48,021 nt of DNA. Origin: an uncultured Lentisphaerota bacterium (lineage in GTDB: Bacteria > Verrucomicrobiota > Lentisphaeria > Oligosphaerales > CAITYL01). Shown here piece after piece: positions 38,101 through 45,612 of the stretch. The position numbers were made by a program, and so were the translations under genes. The notes beneath the pieces are model-generated. The model was not told the origin of the DNA. It did not search any database and worked only from the letters and a program-made list of their open reading frames with translations. The stretch lies in contig CAIXRA010000056.1 in NCBI GenBank assembly GCA_903921725.1, positions 1 through 48,021 of the forward strand. Reading direction: 5' to 3'. Within the stretch, counting starts at the first letter, position 1. Each line of letters opens with the position of its first letter.

Positions 38101-38353
38101 AGCCGCGCACGACTTTCGCCTTCGGCACCGAGAGCATCTTGGTGGTGATCGGATAGGTGAGCTGGTCCTGCACGATCTGCGGCGCCTGCCCCGGCCACTC
38201 GGAATAGACGATCACCTGCGTGTCCGACAGGTCGGGAATCGCGTCCAGTGGAATCGTCCGCAGCGCCCACACGCCGCCCAGCGCCAGCGCCACCGTTGCC
38301 AGCAGCACCAGAAACCGGTTGCGCAATGAAAAATCAATGACGGAGCGGAGCAT
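35108..38353 (-). CDS. cusA: Heavy-metal efflux RND transporter, CusA-like (Cu/Ag)
   Basis: 1081 aa, full length for the HME-RND family. Inner-membrane proton-driven pump that moves monovalent copper or silver through the periplasm to the TolC-type channel. Typical N-terminus 'LRTIPLDAIPDLSDTQVIV', then twelve expected membrane helices with two large periplasmic loops, and 'GYSFYGFSFVYVIFEDGTD'. 'DLSDTQ' and the late 'MKIRTRIDMLATGIKTPVGIKV'-like region favour the CusA over the CzcA branch. It starts 3 nt after the adaptor stop and converges with ffh. Confidence 0.93.
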   Translation of the reverse strand: MLRSVIDFSLRNRFLVLLATVALALGGVWALRTIPLDAIPDLSDTQVIVYSEWPGQAPQIVQDQLTYPITTKMLSVPKAKVVRGYSFYGFSFVYVIFEDGTDPYWARSRVLEYLNGLGSSLPKGVTPALGPDATGVGWAFMYTLNSKSRDLAELRSLQDWYMRYQLASVNGVSEVAAVGGFVKQYQISVDPVKLRAFDLSISDVAMAVQRSNGEVGGRSIELAEKEFMLRVRGYIQSLDDLRKVAVGLGPGGTPLLLDQVATVQFGADMRRGVAELDGLGETVGGIVVVRQGADTRQVILDVKKRLEEAKKGLPPDVEIRVAYDRSALIDRAVKTLEDKLIEESIVVALVCLLFLLHFRSALVAIIILPVAVLASFLIMRGQGISSNIMSLGGIAIAIGAMVDAVIIMVENAHKHLERDGGKKPHAQIIRDAAIEVGPTLFFSLLVITVSFIPVFTLQEQEGRLFKPLAFTKTYAMAAAALLSLTLAPVLMGWFIRGRILPEAKNPLNRLLGRLYHPVFDFVIRRRWWVIGSAALLVVSVFFPWNRLVVGNLPAGRVRDAAMQAGRLFPYQNLGSEFMPPLYEGDLLYMPTTFPGLSPAKARELLQQTDKIIRSFPEVERVFGKAGRAESATDPAPFDMIETTIMLKDEKLWPAVDIRDMAGKIVAHRSRTPDELTEAMNAAIQIPGLTNAWTMPIRTRIDMLATGIKTPVGIKVAGADLPQLERTAAQIEAVMRRVPGTASVYAERVMGGNYIEFTLNRDEIARYGLRTGDIQDVLQVALGGMPLTTTVEGLERYAVTLRYARDYRGDLEALRNLAVPTPAGAQIPLGQLARIDIVRAPMGIKSEGAMPNAWVYVDVNKGMDIGGYVRMARRAVDEARANGGITVVPGTTIVWSGQFEYMEHAKARLLLVVPLTLLIILVILYLNTRSWIKTAIVLLAVPFSLVGAFWMLYLAGYNLSVAVWIGLIALAGLDAETGVVMLLYLDLAYEEWKSKGWLKDAGGLRDALYHGAVRRVRPKVMTAAVIVAGLLPILWSHGAGADVMKRIATPMIGGVVTSTLMELLVYPAIFYLWRKRGMKRMP

Positions 38354-38356
38354 GGT

Positions 38357-40150
38357 TCACTTCTTTTCCGGGACGAGTTTCATGCCGCATTTGGGACATT
38401 TTCCGGGATGATCCTGCCGGATGCCGTCCTCCGGCATCGGGCAGACGTACCAGGCGGGGGCGACGGAAGGACGGAAAGACGGAAGAACGGAAGAAGAGGC
38501 GGTGGTTGCTGCTTCCCCTACGGAAGAAGAGGCGGTGGTTGCTGTTTCCCCTACGGCCTTCTGCTTTTTGCCTTCCGTCTTTTCCTGTTTCATCACCGGC
38601 ACGAGGGTCATGCCGCACTTGGGACATTTGCCGGCCTTGACCTCGCGCACGTCGGCGTGCTCGGGCATCGGGCAGCTATAGTGGTCGACCGCCGCGCCCG
38701 GCTGGATCTGCGCCAGCAGCTCCGCCGAAACCGGCACGAGCGCCATGCCGCACAGCGGGCAGTTTCCGGGAGTCTTGTAGGAGATGGAGAGATGCTCCGG
38801 CATCGGGCAGAGGTAAACCGGGCCGGCGCCGTTTGCCGCTCCGCCTTCAGGCGGCCGCTTCAGCCCGGGCTGGGGCTCGGGATCGCCAAGCTGTTCGCGC
38901 TCGCCGCCCGCAATCGCACTCGATTTCGCGTTCCCATCCCCCATCTTGGCAATCGTCGCCCGGAGCTGGCTCTCCGAGTCCAGCAAGAACTGGCCGGATG
39001 TGACGATCTTCTCGCCGGCAGCCAGGCCGGATCGCACCTGGTACTGGTCGCCGTCGGCGCGCTGGCCGAGCACGACCACACGCGGCTCGAACCGGCCGCC
39101 GTCCAGCGCCACGAATACAGTGTTCGTCTCACCGCTGCGCAGCACGGCGGAGTCCGGCACCAGGACGGCATCCTCCGCCACGGTGCGGCTCAGCGTGACA
39201 GCGGCAAACATGCCCGGCTTGAGCTGGTAACCGGGGTTGTGCAGTTCAATGCGCACCTTTGCCGTGCGCGTTTTTTCGTCCACGGACGGATAGATGTAGG
39301 TGACGCGGCCGCGATAGACACGGTCCGGCTGATAGGAAAGGGTCAGCGACGCCTCCTGCCCGAGCCGGACCAGCGGCAGGTCCTGCTCGTACACCTGCGC
39401 CAACACCCAGACGGTTGCGAGGTCCGCAATCCGGTAGAGGCGCATGCCGGCGTCGGCCATCTGCCCGGCAACGGCCATTTTTTCCATGACAATACCGTCG
39501 CGCGGGCTCCGCACCGGAATGGTCTTGGCCGGCACCTTGCTTTCCGCCAGCCGCGCAATCTGTTCGTCGGAGACGTCGAAAAACTTGAGTTTGGTAAGTG
39601 CGCTGAGTTTCAGCGTTTCCGAAGCTCCGCCCGCCTGCAGGGCCAGCAGGTATTCCACCTGCGCATTGTACAGCTCCGGCGCATAGATGTCGAAGAGCGG
39701 GTCGCCCTTGTGCACAAGTGTGCCCGTGCTGTCCACATGCAGTTTCTCGATCCAGCCCTTGAACTTGGTGGTCACGTCGGCCAGCGAGGTTTCGTCGTAG
39801 TCAATCGTGCCGACCGTGCGGAGCGTGCGCCGCAGCGGCCCGGCCGCCACCGTGCCGGTACGCAGGTTCATGTTCTGCACCATCACCGGATCAATCCGGA
39901 TGGCCGGGTCGCCGGCCGCCGCTGCCCCATCACCGCCGGCCTGCCTGCGCACGGGGGTCAGTTTCATCCCGCAGATCGGACAGTCGCCGGGGTGGTCCTG
40001 GACGATCTGCGGATGCATCCCGCAGCTCCAAAGCGACTGGGCCGCCGGCGCGGCGGACTCCGCGGCCGCCGGCGACGGCGGCGGGCGGAAGACAAAAAGA
40101 AGGCCCGCGCCGAGCGCGACGCCAAGAAAGACAAGTAGAAGGTTTTTCAT
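38357..40150 (-). CDS. cusB: CusB-like efflux adaptor with four heavy-metal-binding modules
   Basis: 597 aa. Membrane-fusion protein linking the RND pump and outer-membrane channel; N-terminal anchor at about 3-21. Core adaptor (about 85-400) with 'TVGTIDYDETSLADV' and lipoyl/barrel regions. Four short Cys/Met metal-binding domains of the C-x-M-x-P ... C-P-x-C-G-M type: about 41-64 (C43, C57, C60), 446-474, 491-519 and 568-597. Three of these at the C-terminus is unusual. The linker 520-567 is encoded by DNA repeats (two 33-bp units and an octamer array), and the linker near 430 carries an 18-bp repeat shared with 47931-47948. Confidence 0.92.
   Translation of the reverse strand: MKNLLLVFLGVALGAGLLFVFRPPPSPAAAESAAPAAQSLWSCGMHPQIVQDHPGDCPICGMKLTPVRRQAGGDGAAAAGDPAIRIDPVMVQNMNLRTGTVAAGPLRRTLRTVGTIDYDETSLADVTTKFKGWIEKLHVDSTGTLVHKGDPLFDIYAPELYNAQVEYLLALQAGGASETLKLSALTKLKFFDVSDEQIARLAESKVPAKTIPVRSPRDGIVMEKMAVAGQMADAGMRLYRIADLATVWVLAQVYEQDLPLVRLGQEASLTLSYQPDRVYRGRVTYIYPSVDEKTRTAKVRIELHNPGYQLKPGMFAAVTLSRTVAEDAVLVPDSAVLRSGETNTVFVALDGGRFEPRVVVLGQRADGDQYQVRSGLAAGEKIVTSGQFLLDSESQLRATIAKMGDGNAKSSAIAGGEREQLGDPEPQPGLKRPPEGGAANGAGPVYLCPMPEHLSISYKTPGNCPLCGMALVPVSAELLAQIQPGAAVDHYSCPMPEHADVREVKAGKCPKCGMTLVPVMKQEKTEGKKQKAVGETATTASSSVGEAATTASSSVLPSFRPSVAPAWYVCPMPEDGIRQDHPGKCPKCGMKLVPEKK
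38462..38493 (+). repeat. Octamer array GACGGAAR inside the cusB-like gene
   Basis: Four 8-bp units, in frame within the linker before the last metal-binding domain. The same string occurs in the 51-bp repeat at 31124-31310 on the opposite strand. No stop codon in any frame. Confidence 0.8.
38489..38555 (-). repeat. 33-bp tandem repeat inside the cusB-like gene
   Basis: Two nearly identical 33-bp units encode the 11-residue repeat V-G-E-A/T-A-T-T-A-S-S-S in the linker. The unit length keeps the frame. Confidence 0.85.
38841..38858. repeat. 18-bp hairpin repeat inside the cusB-like gene, copy 1
   Basis: CCGCC-TTCA-GGCGG followed by CCGC, identical to 47931-47948 outside any gene. Here it codes for part of the linker before the second metal-binding domain. 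Confidence 0.75.
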
Positions 40151-40181
40151 GAGAAACCCTGTGTTGTTTGGCCTCCGCCGA

Positions 40182-41534
40182 TCACCACCAACGGCCCTCG
40201 ACGGTTATCGACGGCGGCGGCTCCCGGCTGTCCGCGTTTCCCTCCAGCACCAGCGCCAGTGCGGCGAGCGACAATTCACGCTGCAGGCGCGCGTCCTGCT
40301 GGCGCAGGCGGAAATCCAGCAGCGTCCGCTGCGTGTCCAGCAGCATCAGGAAATCACCGGCGCCGGCGGCGTAGCCGGATCTTGCTGCCTCCAGCGCGCG
40401 CGCGGCCAGCGGGATCAACTGCGTCGAAAGAAGCTCCAGGCTGCGCTCGGCTTCCCGAACCATGAACCGCTTCTCGGCGAACTCCGCCGCAAGCGCAATC
40501 CGTTCGGCGGCAAACCGGGCTTCGGCCGACTTTTTTGCGGACTCCGCGGCGGTGATGTCCGACGCAATCCGTTCGCGCCAGACGGGAAGCGTCATCGCCG
40601 CTTGGGGACGAAACAGGACCGGCGCCATTTTCAGGTCGGCCATCAGCCCCGCGCTGAAGTCCGGAATCTTCGCCTTCCGCACCAGGGCCAGCTCCGCCTC
40701 CGCCCGCCGGATCTCCGCCTGCATGGCACGGAGTCCGGGGTTGCGCAGGAGCGCGGCGTCGAGGCGGGCGGCGGTCGCGGCGCCGGCCGGCGATTCCGGA
40801 AAGAACTGCCTGGGCGGCGGCGGCGCGGACTTTTCCGGTGCGATGCCGAGTGCGGCCTTGAAACGCTCCAGCAGCGGCGCGCGGGAATCCTCCAGGCTGC
40901 GGATTTCGCTGAGCCGCTGTTCGCGTTCGATGCGGGCGCGAAGCACGTCCGGAAGCATGGCGGCGCCGGTGGCGTTGCGCGCCTCGGCGACGGTTTCCGT
41001 TTCCGCCAGCAGGCCGGCCATCTGCCGGTTCAGTTCCAGCCGTGCGTCGAGCGTGCGCAACTCCCAGCATGCCTTCTTCACCTCGAACGCCGCCTGAAGT
41101 GCGGCCCGCGTAAACGCGTGGTATTTCATTTCGCTCTCGGCCGATGCAACCTCCGCACCCGCCGCGAGCTTGCCTGGACCGGGGAAGTCGAACATCAGAC
41201 CAGGCATCAGCGACGTGACCACGCTCTGGATGTCGGCCTGGAACGTGAGGCGCGGATCCGGCGGCGTGCGCGCAGCCGGGATGCGGGAGACCGCCGCGGC
41301 CCATTCAAAATACGCCGCCGTGACGGATGGCTGGTTCAAGATCGCCCAGCGCAGATAATCCGCCGGCGCGGAGTCCGCATCCAGCGCGGGAAGGACGGGC
41401 CGGGACTCCGGCAGGAAATCCCGGCCGACGTTCTCCAGCCGCTCACGCTCCACCCGCTCCGCCGGCGTCGGGACGGTCCGGCAGCCGACCATGGCGGCAA
41501 GCGCGAACAGGGAAATGATGAAGCAAGGTTTCAT
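40182..41534 (-). CDS. cusC: TolC-family outer-membrane channel lipoprotein, CusC-like
   Basis: 450 aa. Lipoprotein signal ends at C18 ('AAMVGC'). Two alpha-helical coiled repeats typical of outer-membrane efflux proteins follow (about 60-240 and 255-430), with the 'DFLMLLDTQRTLLDFRLRQQDA' type end helix. Channel for the pump encoded downstream; the adaptor gene starts 31 nt after the stop. First gene of the cusCBA operon, 166 nt downstream of the YHS gene. Confidence 0.9.
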   Translation of the reverse strand: MKPCFIISLFALAAMVGCRTVPTPAERVERERLENVGRDFLPESRPVLPALDADSAPADYLRWAILNQPSVTAAYFEWAAAVSRIPAARTPPDPRLTFQADIQSVVTSLMPGLMFDFPGPGKLAAGAEVASAESEMKYHAFTRAALQAAFEVKKACWELRTLDARLELNRQMAGLLAETETVAEARNATGAAMLPDVLRARIEREQRLSEIRSLEDSRAPLLERFKAALGIAPEKSAPPPPRQFFPESPAGAATAARLDAALLRNPGLRAMQAEIRRAEAELALVRKAKIPDFSAGLMADLKMAPVLFRPQAAMTLPVWRERIASDITAAESAKKSAEARFAAERIALAAEFAEKRFMVREAERSLELLSTQLIPLAARALEAARSGYAAGAGDFLMLLDTQRTLLDFRLRQQDARLQRELSLAALALVLEGNADSREPPPSITVEGRWW

Positions 41535-41700
41535 GGTTCGTCTTGTTGGAGTTCACGGCTTTAGCGGGTGCGGTGAATCTTCGCCAACTGCCGGCATCCA
41601 CCGACGGTTGCAGGCAAAAAACGTTGCGGCTTGGATCATGCCGGTGACATTGAAACTGCAAACTCAAACAGCCCCCGGCAACCCCAAGGATTCGTGAAAC

Positions 41701-42030
41701 TTACTGGGCCTTCTTCGCCGCCGCGGCATCATCCAAGATTTTCAGGTACTTTTCCGGATCCGCGACAAATTTGGCGATGCAGCCCTGGCAGCAGAAACGG
41801 ATTTCACGCCCCTTGTAGTCGTACTTGACCACCTCGCCCATTCCGCCAAGCTTCTCGCCGGTAACGATGCAGATGTCCGTCGGATACAGATCCGGCGTCT
41901 TTGCCACGGCCGCCGGACCTGCCGGAACAGATGCCGTTGTGCCGTGACCGGACTCGCCGCACGCCGCCGCACAGAGGACAAGCCCCGCCGCCGCCATCAT
42001 CGCCCTGATGTTCCGTGTCGTCGTGTTCAT
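41701..42030 (-). CDS. YHS-domain (TRASH-like) metal-binding lipoprotein
   Basis: 109 aa. Lipoprotein signal with C24 ('LCAAAC'). Residues about 45-100 form a YHS domain ('DICIVTGEKLG', 'FCCQGCIAKFVADPEKYLKIL') with conserved Cys for a metal ion, probably copper. AAGGAG lies 6 nt before the ATG. Just upstream of cusCBA, so it likely acts as a periplasmic metal chaperone or sensor for the exporter. Confidence 0.85.
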   Translation of the reverse strand: MNTTTRNIRAMMAAAGLVLCAAACGESGHGTTASVPAGPAAVAKTPDLYPTDICIVTGEKLGGMGEVVKYDYKGREIRFCCQGCIAKFVADPEKYLKILDDAAAAKKAQ

Positions 42031-42042
42031 ACATCACTCCTT

Positions 42043-42081
42043 CTGCCGCATGCGGCAGGATAGTTGACCTACAAAATCAAC
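42043..42081 (-). promoter_or_regulatory. Candidate operator region ahead of the YHS-cus genes
   Basis: A 16-bp perfect palindrome (42043-42058, CTGCCGCA and its complement) lies directly against the ribosome-binding site, and a GTTGA/TCAAC dyad spans 42063-42081. A metal-responsive repressor could bind here. The palindrome could instead fold in the mRNA and control ribosome access. Confidence 0.4.
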
Positions 42082-42277
42082 ATACGGCCGTGTCCCGTAA
42101 AAACAACCCGGGAAGGCGGAGACAGCGGGGCAATGGTGCAATTCAAGGGAGCACGCTTCGCCCAACGCGGAATAGCGGTTTCAGGAAGGAGTCCCGCCGG
42201 TCCGCCTGCCTTTTGTTCGTTTGCGGATGGTCGGCGTCCCAGGTGACCGCCTCGGGCATGGAACAATCCGAACAGCC

Positions 42278-42306
42278 GGCTTGACCTGCATCATTCAGGC
42301 CAAGCC
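42278..42306 (-). terminator. Hairpin after pepP, possible terminator
   Basis: Stem GGCTTG/CAAGCC extended by CCTG/CAGG across one A-C mismatch, 7-nt loop. It lies 30 nt past the pepP stop. The T run after it on the - strand is poor. Confidence 0.35.
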
Positions 42307-42335
42307 CCTCTGTGCCCGCTGTGGCAAAACCGTCC

Positions 42336-44123
42336 TCACACCGGCCGGGTCTTGTTCTCCAGCCAGGCGCGTTCAACGGCGTCCAGCAGCGGCGAAAGGC
42401 GCTCGCGCACCTGCCGGTGGAAGCCGTTCAGCCACGCCTTCTCCTCCGCCGTCAGCAGCTCCGGCAGCAGCGGCGCGGTGTCGATCGGGCAGACGGTCAG
42501 CGTCTCGAAGCAGAGGAACTCGCCGGAGTCCGTCCTGCGGTCCTCCGCGACCAGGATCATGTTCTCCGTGCGGATGCCGTAGCGGCCCGCGTTGTACACG
42601 CCCGGCTCGACGGTGACGACCATCCCCGGCTTCAATGCGTTGGCATTCCAGGCTTGGCTGAACCCCTGCGGCCCCTCGTGCACGTTCAGGTAGAAGCCGA
42701 CGCCGTGGCCGGTGCCGCACTTGTAGTCGATCCCCTCCGCCCAGAGCGGCGCGCGGGAGAGGATGTCCAGATTCGTCCCGGTGGTGCCGGCGAGGAAGCG
42801 CGCGCGGCTGAGGCCGATGACCCCCTTGAGCACGAGCGTGTAATCCCGCCGCGCCTCGTCGCTGACCGGGCCAAGCGCGAGGGTGCGCGTCGTGTCGATG
42901 GTCCCCTCGAAATACTGGCCGCCGGAATCGACCAGGAAAAACCCGGAGCGCTCCAGCTTCGCGGCCGTCTCCGGCGTGGCGGAATAATGCATCATGGCGC
43001 CGTTGGCCTGATAGCCGCAGATGGAGCCGAAACTGAGGTCGCGGCAGGCGGGGTTCTGACGCCGGAACGCCGCCAGCTTCTCACCGGCCGTGTATTCCGT
43101 CACCGTCTCCCCGGCCGCCAGCGCACCCTCCAGCCAGACGAAGAATTTCACCATCGCCGCGCCGTCGACGGCCGATGCGGTGCGCAGGTGCGCGATCTCC
43201 ACCGGGTTCTTCTGCGCCTTGAGGTGCGAGGTGACGTCCACCGTCTCCTCGACCCGGCGCGCGCACTTCGGCAGCGCGTCGGAAAGCCATTTGCTCACGC
43301 GGTTCGGGTTCAGGCAGACCGCCTGCTTGGCGGGAACCGCCTTCAGCCACTCCGCGACCGCCTCGTACGGGCGTAGCTCCACCCCGTCCGCCGCCAACGC
43401 AGAGAGCATCTCCGGCGTGAACTTGGCGGAGTCCGCAAACAGCACCGCCTCCTCCATGCCGAGCACGGCGTAGGCAAGCACGACCGGCGAATGGGTCACG
43501 TCGGAGCCGCGGATGTTGAACAGCCAGGCGATGTCGTCCAGCGAGGCCAGCAGCAGGCAGCCGGCCTGTTTTTCCATGAGCTTGGCGCGCACGGCGGCGA
43601 ATCGTTCAGGGCGCCCCTGGCCGGCGTATGCCACGTCAAACAGGATCGCCTTCCCCTGCGGCGGCGCGGGCCGTTCCGCGCCCCAGGCCAGTCCCGCGAC
43701 ATCCTCGTCCGTCTTCAGCGTGATCTTCTTCGCGGCGAACGCCTTCTCCATGTCGCGCACGGCGGCGAGCGAGACGACCTTGCCGTCGAACGCCACCGCG
43801 GCGCCGCGCTTCAGGTTCTTTGCCAGCCACTCGTTGACGGTCGGCACCCCCGGCTCCCGCATCTTGAACAGCTCGATGCCGCTGCCGGCCAGCTCGTTCG
43901 CCGCCTGGATGAAATAGCGGCCGTCGGTCCACACCCCGGCCTGCGTCGCCGTGACCACCAGCGTGCCGGCGGAACCGGTGAAGCCGGAGGCCCATTTGCG
44001 CGTCTGCCAGCGCGGCGCCACGTACTCGCTCTGGTGCGGGTCGGTCGACGGCACCACCAGCGCCGCCACCTTCCGCGCCTTCATCAACCCCCGCAACGCC
44101 GCGATCTTTTCGACGACCGTCAT
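42336..44123 (-). CDS. pepP: Xaa-Pro aminopeptidase (aminopeptidase P, M24B)
   Basis: 595 aa from the ATG at 44123. It removes N-terminal residues before proline, with two divalent metals, in the cytoplasm. Three-domain layout of the long APP type. Metal ligands: two Asp in 'VDSGGQYFEGTIDTTR', His in 'GTGHGVG', Glu in 'TVEPGVY' and Glu in 'RTENMILV'. All are present. Its ATG overlaps the stop of the trpR-like gene (ATGA), so it is translationally coupled to a regulator. Last gene of the operon. Confidence 0.93.
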   Translation of the reverse strand: MTVVEKIAALRGLMKARKVAALVVPSTDPHQSEYVAPRWQTRKWASGFTGSAGTLVVTATQAGVWTDGRYFIQAANELAGSGIELFKMREPGVPTVNEWLAKNLKRGAAVAFDGKVVSLAAVRDMEKAFAAKKITLKTDEDVAGLAWGAERPAPPQGKAILFDVAYAGQGRPERFAAVRAKLMEKQAGCLLLASLDDIAWLFNIRGSDVTHSPVVLAYAVLGMEEAVLFADSAKFTPEMLSALAADGVELRPYEAVAEWLKAVPAKQAVCLNPNRVSKWLSDALPKCARRVEETVDVTSHLKAQKNPVEIAHLRTASAVDGAAMVKFFVWLEGALAAGETVTEYTAGEKLAAFRRQNPACRDLSFGSICGYQANGAMMHYSATPETAAKLERSGFFLVDSGGQYFEGTIDTTRTLALGPVSDEARRDYTLVLKGVIGLSRARFLAGTTGTNLDILSRAPLWAEGIDYKCGTGHGVGFYLNVHEGPQGFSQAWNANALKPGMVVTVEPGVYNAGRYGIRTENMILVAEDRRTDSGEFLCFETLTVCPIDTAPLLPELLTAEEKAWLNGFHRQVRERLSPLLDAVERAWLENKTRPV

Positions 44124-44476
44124 GTGTCGGATCTCCTGGATTTTTTCCGAATTTCCGTTGTTCCGTCTTCCATGTTCGCAGCGGGGGCGCGCTCCGGCCG
44201 TTCCACCGCGGAGCGTTCGACCAGCGCGCGGAATTTGGCCGGGCCGAACTGGAGCAGGCGCGAGCCGCGCGAGATTGTGCCCAGGCTCACCCCCAGCTCC
44301 TTCGCGATCGTCCGCTGCGGCACGCCCAGCAGCAGCAGCTCCATCAGCCGCCAGCGCTTGACGAACTCCGCGCACTCCTGCGGCGTCAGCAGCCCGTCCA
44401 GCAGCGCGTCGAGTTCGGCGCTGCCGCGCGCCTTGGCGAAGAGCTTCCGCAGTTCCTGGCGTTCTTTTCCGGCCAT
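44120..44476 (-). CDS. TrpR/YerC-family DNA-binding protein
   Basis: 118 aa. The all-helical TrpR fold: 'LLDGLLTPQECAEFVKRW', then the helix-turn-helix 'PQRTIAKELGVSLGTISRGS', which parallels the Trp repressor recognition region ('ITRGS'). The C-terminus is a charged tail. It may be a tryptophan- or other amino-acid-responsive repressor; YerC-type proteins of unknown ligand are the alternative. GGGAGA lies 8 nt before the ATG. Located 4 nt after the M50 protease and overlapping pepP. Confidence 0.85.
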   Translation of the reverse strand: MAGKERQELRKLFAKARGSAELDALLDGLLTPQECAEFVKRWRLMELLLLGVPQRTIAKELGVSLGTISRGSRLLQFGPAKFRALVERSAVERPERAPAANMEDGTTEIRKKSRRSDT

Positions 44477-44480
44477 TTCG

Positions 44481-45167
44481 TCATCTCCCGTGCAGCATCG
44501 CATCCCAATATGGCGCCACGCCGAGCAGCTTGCAGACCACCGCCGTGGCCACAATGGAGGGCAGCTGCAGGACGTAGAAACTGGCGGAGGTCATGAACAC
44601 CAGCGCGAACAGCAGCAGCATTGCGCCGCTGCGGATCTCCGGGTTCACCCGGTTCAGCGGCGGGAAAAACGTCGCGAACACGTCCCAGCCGTCCAGCGGC
44701 GGCACCGGAATCATGTTGAAGATCGCCAGCATCACGTTCAACCGGAAGCCGAGCTGCAGCAGCAGGTTCACCGACTCCTCCACCGACTTTGCCGCCGGCG
44801 CAAAATCGCAGACCACCGTGTACAGCGCCAGCACCCCGGCAAAGAACACCGCCAGCAGCATGTTCGCCGCCGGCCCGGCAAAGGAAACCAGCCCGCGCCG
44901 CCACTGCGGCTGCAGACGCGCCGGATTCACCGGCACCGCGCCCCAGGCGATGCCGACAACGAACAGCAGGATGATGGACGGGATCCCCATCAGCTTCAGC
45001 GGGTTCATCGTCATGTAGCCGTTGTCCCACGCCGTGCTGTCCCCGCACTTCCGCGCCATCCAGGTGTGCGACATCTCGTGCATGCAGATGGAGAATACCA
45101 CGACCACGATTGTCGCAATGAAAAGGTCGGGATGCTTCCCGAGTTCGTTGATGAAAAGATTGTCCAT
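44481..45167 (-). CDS. Site-2-type zinc protease (M50), membrane
   Basis: 228 aa with about five membrane segments. H30-E31-x-x-H34 ('HEMSH') and Asp in 'MIPVPPLDGWD' (about 168) give the zinc site of the short YdiL/YwhC-like M50 group. It cuts within membrane segments; substrate unknown. Same operon as the MGMT-like gene upstream and the trpR-like gene downstream. Confidence 0.88.
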   Translation of the reverse strand: MDNLFINELGKHPDLFIATIVVVVFSICMHEMSHTWMARKCGDSTAWDNGYMTMNPLKLMGIPSIILLFVVGIAWGAVPVNPARLQPQWRRGLVSFAGPAANMLLAVFFAGVLALYTVVCDFAPAAKSVEESVNLLLQLGFRLNVMLAIFNMIPVPPLDGWDVFATFFPPLNRVNPEIRSGAMLLLFALVFMTSASFYVLQLPSIVATAVVCKLLGVAPYWDAMLHGR

Positions 45168-45200
45168 CGTCGTTTCCGGCGGGTCATGATCCCGCGTGCT

Positions 45201-45572
45201 TCATTCTGTTTTTTTCAACGACTCCCCGGCAAACCGGAAGAAACGCCCTGGCTCCGCGAGCCGGCCGGCACCATCGAACCCCACACCCTCCGCCGCCAGC
45301 AGCCGGAGCTTGCGCTCCAGCTCCGCGCCGCAACGGGCGCCGTTGAAGCCGCCGGCCGTTCCGTCCGCCGCAATCACCCGGTGGCACGGCACCTCCGGCG
45401 CGAACGGATTCCGCCGCAGCGCCTGCCCGACCGCCCGCGGCGACCCGCAACCGACGGCGCGCGCCAGCGCCGCATAGGTCGTCACGCGCCCGGCCGGCAC
45501 CCGCCGCACCGCCGCATACACCCGCCCGCAAAACGGACTCACCTCCCGCACCCTGCCGCCGGCGGCGTTCAT
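45201..45572 (-). CDS. ogt: Methylated-DNA-protein cysteine methyltransferase, single-domain
   Basis: 123 aa. Only the DNA-binding/active-site domain of O6-alkylguanine-DNA alkyltransferase is present. 'VPCHRV' has the acceptor C63, so it is a true alkyl acceptor rather than an Atl protein (which has Trp). Helix-turn-helix part 'GRVTTYAALARAVG' and 'RRNPFAPEVP' are normal. The short N-terminus is odd for Ogt. ATG 45572 is preferred over the GTG two codons earlier because of spacing to AAGGGGGG. Confidence 0.9.
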   Translation of the reverse strand: MNAAGGRVREVSPFCGRVYAAVRRVPAGRVTTYAALARAVGCGSPRAVGQALRRNPFAPEVPCHRVIAADGTAGGFNGARCGAELERKLRLLAAEGVGFDGAGRLAEPGRFFRFAGESLKKTE

Positions 45573-45612
45573 GCACACCCCCCTTGGGAGAACGGCGTAC
45601 TATAGCGCCGGT

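Larger units (their letters stand above)
42031..42335. other. 305-bp gap with palindromes, no gene seen
   Basis: Apart from the two dyads before the YHS gene and a hairpin after pepP, nothing is recognisable. Short open frames here lack family resemblance and starts. Confidence 0.6.
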
